Below the pieces are notes generated by a model. That model saw only the letters and a program-made list of their open reading frames with translations, made no database searches and was not told the origin of the DNA. A DNA stretch of 33,859 nt from Candidatus Rokuibacteriota bacterium (GTDB lineage Bacteria; Methylomirabilota; Methylomirabilia; Rokubacteriales; CSP1-6). The stretch covers positions 1 to 33,859 of the forward strand of contig JAHFDK010000036.1 of assembly GCA_023249095.1 (NCBI GenBank), given 5' to 3'. Of the stretch, positions 23,222 through 31,652 are shown piece by piece (within the stretch, counting starts at the first letter, position 1; every line of letters starts with the position of its first letter). Position numbers and translations under genes: made by a program.

Positions 23222-23341
23222 CCCGTCCTGTCCTTTCAGCCGGCGCTCCGAGCCTCGCGCGGGCGCGGCGTCTCCACGATTATACGGCCCGGCTCGGCCC
23301 GGCCCGAAAAGCTTCTGGCAGGCGTTGTATAGTGGAGCGCG

Positions 23342-24028
23342 ATGGCGAAGCTGCTCTACGAGCTCTGGAAGTTACGGAGGCCACGGATGAAGCAGGTCGA
23401 TCCCACAACCGCCGGACGAGTCCCGCCGGGACAGACGCTGACGGCCAAGTGGCCGGTCCTCACGTACGGCCTCACGCCGCGGTTCGATCCCGCCCGCTGG
23501 ACGTTCCGCTGCTTCGGCCTGGTCGAGCGCGCCGTGACCTGGACGTGGCCGGAGTTCCTGACGCTGCCGCGGGCGACGGTGACGTCTGACGTCCACTGCG
23601 TGACGCGCTGGTCGAAGCTGGACAACGTCTGGGAGGGCGTGCCGATCCGGGAGATCGTGAGTCGGGCCAAGCCGCGTCCCGAGGCGACGTTCGTCATGCA
23701 GCACGCCGACCCTGACTACACGACGAACATCGCCCTCGCGGACCTCGTGCAGGACGATGTGTTGCTGGCCATCAAGCACAACGGTCGTGACCTCGACCCG
23801 GACCACGGCGGCCCGATGCGCCTGGTGGTGCCGAAGCTCTACTTCTGGAAGAGCGCCAAGTGGCTCCGGGGTTTCGAGTTCCTCGACGTCAACCCGCCCG
23901 GTTTCTGGGAGCAGAACGGCTACCACATGCACGCCGACCCGTGGACGGAAGAGCGCTATTCCGACCAGGAGACGCGTGCCATGCAGCAGATGCGCGCGGA
24001 GGCCGCGCGGAAGCTCCGAGACCGCTGA
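23342..24028 (+). CDS. Sulfite-oxidase-like molybdopterin oxidoreductase (YedY/MsrP-like)
   Basis: 228 residues of the oxidoreductase molybdopterin-binding family (PF00174). The molybdenum-ligating Cys is in TSDVHCVTRWSKLDNVWEG, and RLVVPKLYFWKSAKWLRG is the conserved segment near the cofactor pocket. It is shorter than E. coli MsrP and lacks an evident Tat signal, so it is probably a cytoplasmic member. Substrate is not predictable; family members act on sulfoxides or sulfite. ATG 23342 is preceded by GGAG and TATAGT. Convergent with the hydrolase at 24042. Confidence 0.88.
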   Translation: MAKLLYELWKLRRPRMKQVDPTTAGRVPPGQTLTAKWPVLTYGLTPRFDPARWTFRCFGLVERAVTWTWPEFLTLPRATVTSDVHCVTRWSKLDNVWEGVPIREIVSRAKPRPEATFVMQHADPDYTTNIALADLVQDDVLLAIKHNGRDLDPDHGGPMRLVVPKLYFWKSAKWLRGFEFLDVNPPGFWEQNGYHMHADPWTEERYSDQETRAMQQMRAEAARKLRDR

Positions 24029-24041
24029 CCACGGCGATTCC

Positions 24042-24866
24042 TCAGGCGGCCAGGAACTCGTCCAGGAGCGCGCGGAAGGCGGCGGGCTGATCGCCCGGCA
24101 CGGTGTGCCCGGCGCCGGGCACCTCGATGAGCCGCGCCGCGCGATTCTCTGCGAGCATCTGCTTGGCGATCTCAGCAGACAGCACGTCGGAGTCGGCGCC
24201 GCGCACGAGCAGGATGGGGCAGGCGATGGCGCGCCAGAGCGGCCAGAGATCGATCGGGTCACGCCACTTCCCGGAGCGCACGGCATCGCGCAGCGCGCGG
24301 TCGTACTTCCAGGCGAAGCCACCCGGCACCGGCCGTGTGCCGTGCCGGACCCGGTGGCGGAGCATCGTCTCCGTGTAGCGCGGGCTGGTCGCGCGCCCGA
24401 AGGCGATCGCCTCCTCGAGGCTGGTGAAGAGCTCCGGCGCCTGGGCCAGGAGCGTGCCCACGCGCACGCGACCCGCCTCGGAGATGTCCGGGCCGATATC
24501 CACGACCACGAGCCGGTCCACCCGGGACCGGTGCTGCCCGCCGAAGGCGATCGCCACGCGGCCGCCCATCGAGAGCCCGACGAACGAGAGGCGCGCGAGC
24601 CCGAGGGTGTCGGCGAACGCCGCGAGGTCGTCGGCCATCGCGGCGACCGTGTAGTCGCCGTCGGCCGCCGGGTCGGAATCGCCATGGCCCCGCTGGTCGA
24701 GCGCCAGGACCCGGTAGCGGGAGGCGAGAGCGCCGGCCTCGTCGTCCCAGGTGCGCGCGTGGCCGGTGACGCCGTGGAGCAGGACGAGGACCGGCGCCGT
24801 CGCCTCGCCCCATTCGGTGTAGTGAAACCGCCGACCCTGCAGGATGACCGTTCGATCCCGATGCAT
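24042..24866 (-). CDS. Alpha/beta-fold hydrolase (3-oxoadipate enol-lactonase-like)
   Basis: 274 residues from the ATG at 24864-24866 (MHRDRTVILQGRRFHYTEWG). Oxyanion-hole motif LLHGVTGHARTW, nucleophile elbow GLSMGGRVA (Ser about 105), acid in RGADSDVL, and His in GAGHTVPGDQP give a complete catalytic triad (PF00561/PF12697). It could be an esterase or lactonase; the substrate is not known. The frame extends far upstream but without family similarity. Its start faces the lipoprotein gene at 24904, 37 bp away. Confidence 0.88.
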   Translation of the reverse strand: MHRDRTVILQGRRFHYTEWGEATAPVLVLLHGVTGHARTWDDEAGALASRYRVLALDQRGHGDSDPAADGDYTVAAMADDLAAFADTLGLARLSFVGLSMGGRVAIAFGGQHRSRVDRLVVVDIGPDISEAGRVRVGTLLAQAPELFTSLEEAIAFGRATSPRYTETMLRHRVRHGTRPVPGGFAWKYDRALRDAVRSGKWRDPIDLWPLWRAIACPILLVRGADSDVLSAEIAKQMLAENRAARLIEVPGAGHTVPGDQPAAFRALLDEFLAA

Positions 24867-24903
24867 ATAGAATTCTAGCAAGGAACGCCGGGAGAGGTTG
24901 AAT

Positions 24904-25470
24904 GTGACCAACCTTCGCGTGAGCGCTGTGCTCTCTTGTCTGCTGCTCGGCGGCTGCACACGGTCGCCCGTGCCGAGCCCGACGCAGCCCTCCGGCGTCA
25001 CGCAGCAGCTGCTCATCCGGTCCCTCGAGCGTGCCCTGGCCGGGTTGGACATCGAGAAGCTCAAGAGCCAGAGCGTTGCGGTCGAAGTGTTCCTCCAGGC
25101 GGGCCCCGAAGCCTTCGTCAGGGAGTTCATCGTCACCTGGCTCCGCGCCCACGGCGTGCGCACAGCCTCGGAGTCCCCCGAGCTCAAGGTCAAGGCCTTT
25201 GCGTCCGTCTTTGGGACCGACAGCGACCAGACCTTGATCGGGATCCCCGCCTTCCAGGCGCCGCTCATGAGCATCCCGGTCCCGGAGATCGCGATTTTCA
25301 AGTGGCAGAAAAGCCGGGGCCAGGCCGAGCTACGGCTCTACGAATTCGACGGCAAGACCGACGTCATTACCCGTGCGCCACCGCCGTCAACCGGGCGCGC
25401 GAAGCTCGACAAGTTCACGGTGCTGCTCTTCTTCGGATTCACAGTGGCCGACGTCGACAAGCACGACTGA
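24904..25470 (+). CDS. Predicted lipoprotein of unknown function
   Basis: 188 residues from GTG at 24904, preferred over TTG at 24898 because GGAGAGG (24891-24897) lies six bases before it. The N-terminus is a lipoprotein signal (SAVLSCLLLGGCTRSP) with a lipobox LGGC, so the mature protein should be membrane-anchored. The rest is soluble, with a helical region (SLERALAGLDIEKLKSQSV) and a C-terminal beta-rich part (SRGQAELRLYEFDGKTDVI). I do not recognise a family. Confidence 0.7.
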   Translation: MTNLRVSAVLSCLLLGGCTRSPVPSPTQPSGVTQQLLIRSLERALAGLDIEKLKSQSVAVEVFLQAGPEAFVREFIVTWLRAHGVRTASESPELKVKAFASVFGTDSDQTLIGIPAFQAPLMSIPVPEIAIFKWQKSRGQAELRLYEFDGKTDVITRAPPPSTGRAKLDKFTVLLFFGFTVADVDKHD

Positions 25471-25543
25471 GACCGCCGGATCTGCTCGCGCCGCGGCTCC
25501 CGATCAGCGCCGTTTGGCGCAGGAACCTGCTACGATCCGCACG

Positions 25544-26449
25544 ATGGAGGCGCCTCCGCACCGGCAGACGGCCGCCGCGCGCTCCCGAGGCAGGTTGACG
25601 GCGACCCTGGTCCTAACGTGCGGATTCCTCGTCGTCGAGGTGGCGGGCGCCGTGTGGTCGGGCAGCCTCGCCCTGCTGGCCGACGCCGGCCACATGCTCG
25701 CCGACGCGGCCGGCCTCGGGCTCGCCCACTTCGCCATCTGGATCGCCACGCGCCCGCCGACGCCGGCGAAGACCTACGGTTACTACCGCGCCGAGATCCT
25801 GGCCGCGCTCGTCAACGCCATCGTGCTGCTCGGAGTCGCTGGCTTGATCCTGGTCGAGACCTACCGGCGCGTGCTGGCACCGCCCGAGATCCTGGGCGGC
25901 CCCATGCTCGCCGTCGCGACGGTTGGGCTCGTGGTGAATCTCGCATGCGCCTGGATACTTCATGGCGCGGCGGCGGCGAGCCTCAACGTCCGAGCGGCGT
26001 ACCTGGAGGTGCTCGGCGACGCGCTGAGCTCCATCGGCGTGGTGGTGGCCGCGGCGATCGTGGTCGCGACCGGCTGGACGCTCGCCGACCCGCTCGTGAG
26101 CGGGGCGATCGCGCTCGTCATCGTGCCGCGCACCTGGCGCCTCCTCCGGCAGGCGGTCAACGTCCTCCTCGAGGGGACGCCGGCACACCTGGACCTCGGA
26201 GAGATCGAGGACGCGATGCGCCGCGTGCCAGGCGTGCGGCGGGTGCACGACCTGCACGTGTGGACGCTCACGTCGGGGCGCGAGGCGATGAGCGCCCACG
26301 CCGTCGTCGACGACGTGCGCGACAGCGAGCGGCTGCTGGAGACGCTCCACGCCGTCCTGCACGCGCGCTTCGGCATCGACCACACGACGATCCAGCTCGA
26401 GACGGAGCCCCCGGTGGTGCTCCGCATCCAGGGACCCAACCCGATATAG
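25544..26449 (+). CDS. Cation diffusion facilitator (CDF) zinc/cobalt exporter
   Basis: 301 residues, ATG at 25544. Six membrane helices and a cytoplasmic C-terminal domain. Metal-site residues: HMLADAAGLG in TM2 (HxxxD) and EVLGDALSS in TM5 where the usual His is Glu, a variant common in this family. The C-terminal domain has VRRVHDLHVWTLTSGREAMSAH, the conserved dimerisation/metal loop of CzcD/ZitB. It exports divalent cations by proton antiport. TACGAT (25531-25536) seven bases before the ATG and no Shine-Dalgarno suggest a leaderless transcript. Confidence 0.9.
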   Translation: MEAPPHRQTAAARSRGRLTATLVLTCGFLVVEVAGAVWSGSLALLADAGHMLADAAGLGLAHFAIWIATRPPTPAKTYGYYRAEILAALVNAIVLLGVAGLILVETYRRVLAPPEILGGPMLAVATVGLVVNLACAWILHGAAAASLNVRAAYLEVLGDALSSIGVVVAAAIVVATGWTLADPLVSGAIALVIVPRTWRLLRQAVNVLLEGTPAHLDLGEIEDAMRRVPGVRRVHDLHVWTLTSGREAMSAHAVVDDVRDSERLLETLHAVLHARFGIDHTTIQLETEPPVVLRIQGPNPI

Positions 26450-26502
26450 TTGGCCGCGGGAGGTATCCGAGGGCGACATACGCGCTCACGGAGAAGGCGG
26501 TC

Positions 26503-27054
26503 GTGTTGCGGCCCGAGGACGCCGTCGCGGTCGCGAAGGCGGAGCTGACGGCGGGCACCGTGCTCGACGACGGCGGGCACCGCATCGAGGTGCGCCAGGA
26601 CATCAAGCCCGGCCACAAGGTGGCCCGCACCGCGGTCAGGACGGGCGCTCCCGTTCGCCGGTACGGTCAGGTGATCGGGTTCGCCACGCGGGACATCGCC
26701 GTCGGCGACCACGTCCACACGCAGAACCTCGGCATCGGCGAGCTGGGCGCGGACCGCTACGAGGCCGGGGTGGACGTTCGGCCGGTGGACTTCCATCCGC
26801 CCGAGACGATGCGAACGTTCGACGGCTTCAAGCGCGAGGACGGTCGCGTCGGCACCCGCAACTACGTCGCGGTCATCTCGGGCGTCAACTGCTCGGCGAG
26901 CGTGAGCCAGTTCGTCAAGGACCGCTTCCGCGACGTCCAGAAGGACTATCCGAGCATCGACGGCGTCCTCGCCGTCACCCACAAGTCCGGGTCCGGCACG
27001 AAGCTCTTCGGCGAGGAGGAGTTCGCTCCCTGGATCATCGGCCCGGTGATGTAA
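26503..27054 (+). pseudogene. UxaA (altronate dehydratase-like) gene, 3'-truncated
   Basis: 183 residues from GTG at 26503, with GGAGAAGG five bases upstream. The SAF domain of UxaA/GarD-type dehydratases (PF08666) covers residues about 1-85 (GHKVARTAVRTGAPVRRYGQ, GDHVHTQNLG), followed by the first 70-80 residues of the catalytic domain (FDGFKREDGRVGTRNYVAV, NCSASVSQFV). The usual protein is about 500 residues, and the expected metal/active-site Cys motif (THxxGCG) reads THKSGSGT. The frame then stops with TAA at 27054, 33 bp before the opposing clpS, so the catalytic domain is missing. It is most likely a remnant. Confidence 0.8.
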
Positions 27055-27087
27055 CAGAGCCGTCGCGGTCTCGCTCACCGCTGCCCG

Positions 27088-27375
27088 TCACGACTGCACC
27101 ACCGTGACGACCAGACCGATTGCGGCGAGGATGTTGCCGACGCGCACGCACTCGGGCTCCGAGCCGACCTTGACGACGGCCTTGCCGGTGTTGTGGACCT
27201 GCCAGGCGAGCTCCCAGCCCTTGGCCTCGCTGCAGCCGATCGCCTTTTGGAGCTGCTTCACGACCTGTTCGAAGGTGTGACAGTCGCAGTTGTGCAGGAC
27301 CGTGATCCACGGCGGGGCAACGGCCTCCTGGCCGATCTCCTCGACGTCCGACTCCGGAGCGGCGTGTTCGATCAT
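27088..27375 (-). CDS. clpS: ClpS-family N-degron adaptor
   Basis: 95 residues. The core PWITVLHNCDCHTFEQVVKQ, IGCSEAKGWELAWQVHNTGK, AVVKVGS fits ClpS (PF02617), which hands substrates with N-terminal destabilising residues to ClpA/ClpC. The substrate pocket residues are usually Asn-Asp-Asp plus a His; here the loop reads HNCDC, so the Asp after the Asn is Cys, and the His in WQVHNTGK is kept. The N-terminal tail is acidic, as in many ClpS proteins. No clpA or aat gene adjoins it. Its start overlaps the stop of a short upstream ORF (ATGA). Confidence 0.88.
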   Translation of the reverse strand: MIEHAAPESDVEEIGQEAVAPPWITVLHNCDCHTFEQVVKQLQKAIGCSEAKGWELAWQVHNTGKAVVKVGSEPECVRVGNILAAIGLVVTVVQS

Positions 27376-27455
27376 TCCTCGCGACTCGCGAGCCTCATGG
27401 TCCGGACCTCCGTGTCGACGAACTCGCGCACGGCGGCGACCACGGGATGGTCCAT
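27372..27455 (-). CDS. Possible 27-residue ORF coupled to clpS
   Basis: ATG at 27453-27455, 27 codons, stop overlapping the clpS start (ATGA). The peptide begins MDHPVVAAVREFVDTEVRTM, amphipathic and charged. No Shine-Dalgarno is clear. It may be a leader peptide for clpS translation, the remnant of a lost gene (the sequence recalls the start of an acyl-CoA dehydrogenase), or chance. Confidence 0.35.
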   Translation of the reverse strand: MDHPVVAAVREFVDTEVRTMRLASREE

Positions 27456-27483
27456 GGGCGCTCAGATACTACAATAAGGGCGC

Positions 27484-29115
27484 ATGCCCCTCGACGACCT
27501 GGTCCTCGGTCTGCAGCGCGCGCTCGATCGTCTCGTCCGCCGGCTCCGGCTCGGCGCGGCGCCCGCGCCTGGTCGCCGCCGATTCCTGATCGTCCAGATC
27601 GACGGGCTCTCGCGGGCCGTCCTCGAAGAGGCTATGGTACAGGGGCGAGCGCCGTTCCTCGCGCGCCTGCTCCGCCAGCGCGGCTACCGGTTGGCGCCGA
27701 TGAGCGTCGGGCTCCCGACCTCGACACCGGCCTTCCAGATGGCGGCGATGTACGGCGTGCGGCCGGATATTCCCGGTTTCCACTACCACGACAAGCGTCG
27801 CAAGGCCGATGTCTACTTTCCCCGCGGCGGTGACGCGGCGCACGTCGAGAAGGTCCAGGCGGCCGGCCGTCGGGGCATCCTGGCCGGCGGCGGCGCCTAC
27901 GGTTGCGTCTTCACCGGCGGTGCCGCCAGCAACCTCCTGACGTTCGCGATGATCAAGCGCCCCAGCGGGACGGGCCTGCTCTGCACCGTCTCCAAGTCGG
28001 TCGTCCTCGCGTGGGTGCTGATGAAGGGCAGCCTGGCGTCCTTGATCGAGCTCATCCGGGCGGCGCTCAGGATCGTCGCCGATCCCCTGTCCGTCTCGAC
28101 GGACGGCTGGAAATGGCTCGCGATCAAGATCGGCATCTCGGTGTGGCTGCGGGAGCTCTTCACGCTGGCGGTCGCGCACGACCTCTACGGCGGCGTCCCC
28201 ACGATTTACGTCAACTATCTCGACTACGACGTCGTCGCCCACGGGTGGGGGCCGCGCCACCGGCGCGCGTTCCGCGCGCTCCGCCGCGTCGACGCCTCGA
28301 TCCACCGGCTGTGGCGGATTCTCCGGCGCGTGCCGGAGTATCGCTACGATCTCTACGTGCTGTCCGATCACGGACAGGCCACGTGCATCCCGTACCAGCG
28401 AGTGACGGGGGGACCGCCCATCGAGCGGTCGCTCTTCGACGACTTCTTGGATCCGGCCGGCGCTCCCCGGACGGCGGCGCCGGAGGGCAGGGGTCGGCGA
28501 TTCGCGAGCGGCCTCAAGGCCTACCGCGCGCAACGGGCTCCGGGCTTCTTCCAACGGTTCGTGAACTATCTCGAGCGGGACTTCCCGCGGGTCCTCGGTG
28601 AGACGCCCGAGGTGCGCGAGCGTGCCGGGATCCGCGTCATCTCCGCCGGGCCCAACGCGTTCGTCTACTTCCTGGAGTCCGCGAACCCCCTGACGCTCGA
28701 GCGGATCGAGGAGCGCTTCCCCGCTTTGGCAACGTCGATCTCCAGCGCCCGCGGTATCGGCCTCGTCCTGGTTCGCTCCGCGTCGGGGCCGCTCTGCTTC
28801 TGGCGAGGCCGACGGTACGGCCTCGACGAGCTCCACACCGGCCCCTTCGCCGGGCGGCGCGACCTCGACCGGGTCGTGGAGGGGATCCGTGACCTCATGG
28901 CGATGCCGTCGGCGGGCGATCTCGTGATCTACGGGACCAACGCGCCACAAGGCGACGTGTCGTTCATCTCCGAGGTCGGCGCCCACGCCGGTCCCTCTCC
29001 CGACGAGCTGCACACGTTCCTGATCCATCCGCGGCACGCGGACGTCCCGTCTCCGATCACGCACCCGATCCAGCTGTATCCATACTTCGTGCGGTATCAG
29101 CCGGAGGGGGTGTGA
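27484..29115 (+). CDS. Alkaline phosphatase superfamily protein (type I phosphodiesterase/nucleotide pyrophosphatase-like)
   Basis: 543 residues. The first metal Asp is in FLIVQIDGLSRAVLEEA, the nucleophile region in GLPTSTPAFQMAAMYGV (Thr or Ser), and later metal ligands in NYLDYDVVAHGWGP and LYVLSDHGQATCI, as in PF01663. A hydrophobic, possibly membrane-associated stretch lies around residues 175-205. The enzyme should hydrolyse phosphomono- or diesters in a zinc site; the substrate is unknown. It overlaps the next gene by one base (TGATG), and the pairing with an EEP-family enzyme suggests linked phosphoester or lipid-headgroup turnover. Confidence 0.88.
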   Translation: MPLDDLVLGLQRALDRLVRRLRLGAAPAPGRRRFLIVQIDGLSRAVLEEAMVQGRAPFLARLLRQRGYRLAPMSVGLPTSTPAFQMAAMYGVRPDIPGFHYHDKRRKADVYFPRGGDAAHVEKVQAAGRRGILAGGGAYGCVFTGGAASNLLTFAMIKRPSGTGLLCTVSKSVVLAWVLMKGSLASLIELIRAALRIVADPLSVSTDGWKWLAIKIGISVWLRELFTLAVAHDLYGGVPTIYVNYLDYDVVAHGWGPRHRRAFRALRRVDASIHRLWRILRRVPEYRYDLYVLSDHGQATCIPYQRVTGGPPIERSLFDDFLDPAGAPRTAAPEGRGRRFASGLKAYRAQRAPGFFQRFVNYLERDFPRVLGETPEVRERAGIRVISAGPNAFVYFLESANPLTLERIEERFPALATSISSARGIGLVLVRSASGPLCFWRGRRYGLDELHTGPFAGRRDLDRVVEGIRDLMAMPSAGDLVIYGTNAPQGDVSFISEVGAHAGPSPDELHTFLIHPRHADVPSPITHPIQLYPYFVRYQPEGV

Positions 29116-29873
29116 TGCACCTCACCGTCGTGAGCTACAACATTCACCGCGGCGTTGGACTCGACCGCCGCCGTGACCTGGACCGGATCGCCGACGTCAT
29201 CGCCGAGGTCTCGCCCGACGTCGTGGGGCTGCAGGAAGTGATTCGCGAAGAGGGCGTGCCGCACGCTGATCAGGCCATGTACCTCGCGTCGCGGCTCGAC
29301 ATGTCGGAGATCGTCATGGGCGAGACCCGGACCCACGGGGGTGGGACGTACGGCAACGTCGTCCTCACCCGCCTGCCCGTGCTGGGATCTGGCCGGTGCG
29401 ACCTGAGCCGCGGTATCCGTGAGCCGCGAGGCTGCCTCCGCGTGGACCTCGACGTCGCGGGCACGCCGCTCCACGTCTTCAACTGCCATTTCGGACTGGC
29501 ACTGCGCGAGCGGCGCGAGCAACTCGACCTGCTCGGCGTCTTCATCCGAGACTCCGAGCGCCTCGCCGGGCCGCGCGTCCTCCTGGGGGATTTCAACGAG
29601 TGGCATCGCGGGCCGGTGACGCGCGGGCTCCGCCGTGAGTTCTCGTCCCCGATGCGGCGCCGTCGGACCCACCCGGCGATGTTTCCGCTCTTCGCGCTGG
29701 ACCGGATCTACTGGGACGCCGAGCTCGAGGGCGAGGAGTTCAGCGTGCACCGGAGCCGCCTGGCGCGTGTCGCCTCCGACCACCTGCCGGTCGTCGCGCG
29801 CCTGCGCCTGTCCCAGCCGCCGCCGCGCCTGGCCCCCTACGTCGTCGGCGACGCGCTTCCGCCCGCGGAGTAA
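29115..29873 (+). CDS. Endonuclease/exonuclease/phosphatase (EEP) family protein
   Basis: 252 residues from ATG at 29115, which has GGAGGGGG four bases upstream; the GTG at 29112 is less likely. EEP motifs (PF03372): SYNIHRGVGLD with the metal Asn, VVGLQEV with the metal Glu, GDFNEWH and SDHLPVVA with the catalytic Asp/His. Members cut nucleic acids, inositol phosphates or sphingomyelin; the SYNIHRG opening is typical of the small bacterial clade often found beside phospholipid-modifying enzymes. Coupled to the phosphodiesterase gene upstream. Confidence 0.9.
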   Translation: MHLTVVSYNIHRGVGLDRRRDLDRIADVIAEVSPDVVGLQEVIREEGVPHADQAMYLASRLDMSEIVMGETRTHGGGTYGNVVLTRLPVLGSGRCDLSRGIREPRGCLRVDLDVAGTPLHVFNCHFGLALRERREQLDLLGVFIRDSERLAGPRVLLGDFNEWHRGPVTRGLRREFSSPMRRRRTHPAMFPLFALDRIYWDAELEGEEFSVHRSRLARVASDHLPVVARLRLSQPPPRLAPYVVGDALPPAE

Positions 29874-29901
29874 GGGGCAGTCGGCACCGGCGATGATGGC
29901 G

Positions 29902-31125
29902 TCACGCGCGGCCCGCGAGGTCGAGCGCCGCGAGGAGCAGCGTGCGGGCGCCGTAGTCGATATCGCCGATCGGCGTGAACTCCTCCTCGCAGTGGCTCCG
30001 GCCGTCGCGCGATGGCACGAAGACCATCCCGGCCGGTCCGATCGCCGCCATGTACTGGGCGTCGTGGCCCGCGCCGGAGCGGATCCGGCGGTGGCGCGCG
30101 CCGGCCGCTTTGGCGGCGCGCGCCACGGCGTTCACGACGTCGCGGTCGAATGGTGTAGAGGGGACGCGCCAGTAGTGCTCGAGCTCGTACCGCACGCCCT
30201 CGCGCTCACAGGCGTCACGGACGATCGGCTCCAGCCTGTCCCGCGCCCGGTCGAGCGTCGCATCCCGGGGATCGCGCATGTCGATCGAGAGCGTCACCCG
30301 GCCGGGGATCGCGTTGACGATATTCGGCGTCACGACGAGATTGCCGACCGTCGTCACCAGGTCGCCGCCGATCTCACTGGCGATCCGACGGACGCCGGCG
30401 ACCACCTCGGCGGCAGCGACGAGGGCGTCGTGGCGGATACGCATCGGCGTCGGCCCGGCATGGTCCTGCACGCCGTGGATCGTCAGCCGCGACCACGCGA
30501 TGGCGACGATTCCCTCGACCACACCCACCGCGAGCCCGTCCTCCTCCAGCAACGGTCCCTGCTCGATGTGCAGCTCGAGATAGGCGCGGAACGGGCGGGC
30601 GACGCAGGGCTCGGCGCCGAGGTAGCCGATCCGCTCGAGCTCGTCGACGAGACGGATCCCGTCCTTGTCCCGCGCGTTGTAGGCGTCCTCGAGGGCGATC
30701 TTGCCCGCCATCACGCCGCTGGCGATCATGGCCGGCTGAAAGCGCGCTCCCTCCTCGTTGGTGAAGATCGCCAGGGTGACCGGATGGCGCGTCCGGATCT
30801 GCTCGTCGTTCAGCGTCCGGATCACCTCGAGGCCGCAGAGGACGCCGAGCTGTCCGTCGTACCTGCCGCCGGTCGGCACCGAGTCCACGTGAGAGCCCAT
30901 TATCACCGGCGGGAGCGCGGCCTCGCCCGCGCGCTGGCCGAAGATATTCCCCATCTGGTCGACCGTCACGGAGAGGCCTGCCTCGCGCATCCGCGCGACC
31001 ATCCAGTCGCGGCCACGCTTGTCCTCATCGGTGAGCGCCAGGCGAGTGAGCCCTCCGCGCGGCGTCTGGCCGATCCGCCCCAGTTCCTCGATCGACTGCT
31101 CCAGGCGACGCCTGTCGATCTTCAT
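29902..31125 (-). CDS. M20-family Zn-dependent amidohydrolase (N-carbamoyl-amino acid/allantoate amidohydrolase-like)
   Basis: 407 residues from ATG at 31123-31125, seven bases after GGAGG. Binuclear metal-site motifs: GSHVDSVPTGGRYDG (His, Asp), TNEEGARF (Glu pair), and a C-terminal RSHCEEEF (His). Dimerisation-domain segment RLTIHGVQDHAGPTPM is conserved in hydantoinase/carbamoylase enzymes (TIGR01879 type). It likely hydrolyses a carbamoyl or ureido group, for example N-carbamoyl-L-amino acid, beta-ureidopropionate or allantoate. It lies downstream of a decayed livF on the same strand, the trace of an ancestral uptake operon. Confidence 0.9.
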   Translation of the reverse strand: MKIDRRRLEQSIEELGRIGQTPRGGLTRLALTDEDKRGRDWMVARMREAGLSVTVDQMGNIFGQRAGEAALPPVIMGSHVDSVPTGGRYDGQLGVLCGLEVIRTLNDEQIRTRHPVTLAIFTNEEGARFQPAMIASGVMAGKIALEDAYNARDKDGIRLVDELERIGYLGAEPCVARPFRAYLELHIEQGPLLEEDGLAVGVVEGIVAIAWSRLTIHGVQDHAGPTPMRIRHDALVAAAEVVAGVRRIASEIGGDLVTTVGNLVVTPNIVNAIPGRVTLSIDMRDPRDATLDRARDRLEPIVRDACEREGVRYELEHYWRVPSTPFDRDVVNAVARAAKAAGARHRRIRSGAGHDAQYMAAIGPAGMVFVPSRDGRSHCEEEFTPIGDIDYGARTLLLAALDLAGRA

Positions 31126-31147
31126 ACTTTCCCTCCGGGACCGAGCC

Positions 31148-31567
31148 CTAAAGCCCGAGATATGCACGCTTGAGGCGTTCGTCGCTCAGCAGGTTGCGTG
31201 CCGGGCCTTGAAGGACCAGCCGCCCACTCTCCAGAACGCAGGCGTGGTGGGTGAGTGCCTCACGCCCTCACCGTTGATCACGCGCACGGTCTCGAAGATC
31301 TTGGCGACGAGCACGCGCGCCAGCCCAAGTGTCGGCTCGTCGAGCAACAACACCCGCGGCCGCCATGAGGGCACGACCGATCGCGCACATCTGCTGCTCT
31401 CCCCCTGACAGCGATCCCGCGAGTTGCGTCCGGCGCTCGCCGAGGACAGGAAAGAGGGCGTAGACGTGCGACAGCGTACGGTCGCGCCCGCCCCGCGCCC
31501 GGCCGGCGTGGGCCCCGAGAAGGAGGTTCGGGGAGACATCCTGAGTGCGACGGTCGCGTTGTAGCAT
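31148..31567 (-). pseudogene. Decayed livF (ABC importer ATPase) remnant
   Basis: Three consecutive frames carry LivF fragments: NLLLGAHAG...[17 protein letters not shown], then [15 protein letters not shown]...[14 protein letters not shown], then VLESGRLVLQGPARNLLSDE, LKRAYLGL and a TAG stop at 31148-31150. Compared with the intact livF here, the Walker A half is missing, there are at least two frameshifts, and about 20 residues containing the switch His region are deleted. It is clearly non-functional. Confidence 0.85.
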
Positions 31568-31638
31568 CGGCGCGCGCGAAGTGTCAAGGCAGCCCCGAAG
31601 CGTCGTTCACTCGGTTGTCGCGTCCAGAGCGGTTGGTT

Positions 31639-31652
31639 TAGACTCTGGACAG
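31639..31652 (+). promoter_or_regulatory. Candidate leaderless promoter -10 of the NUDIX gene
   Basis: TAGACT at 31639-31644 lies exactly seven bases before the GTG start at 31652, and no Shine-Dalgarno is present. This fits a TANNNT -10 driving a transcript that begins at or next to the start codon. Comparable arrangements precede genes at 23342 (TATAGT, 8 nt), 25544 (TACGAT, 7 nt) and 27484 (TACAAT, 8 nt). Confidence 0.35.

Noticed and set aside
25507..25520. GCGCC-GTTT-GGCGC hairpin after the lipoprotein gene as a terminator
   Set aside because: The stem is only five pairs and has no T-tract; it is too weak to call in GC-rich DNA.
27052..27054. Stop of the truncated UxaA as a second selenocysteine codon
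   Set aside because: The stop is TAA, not TGA, and the sequence after it does not continue the family.
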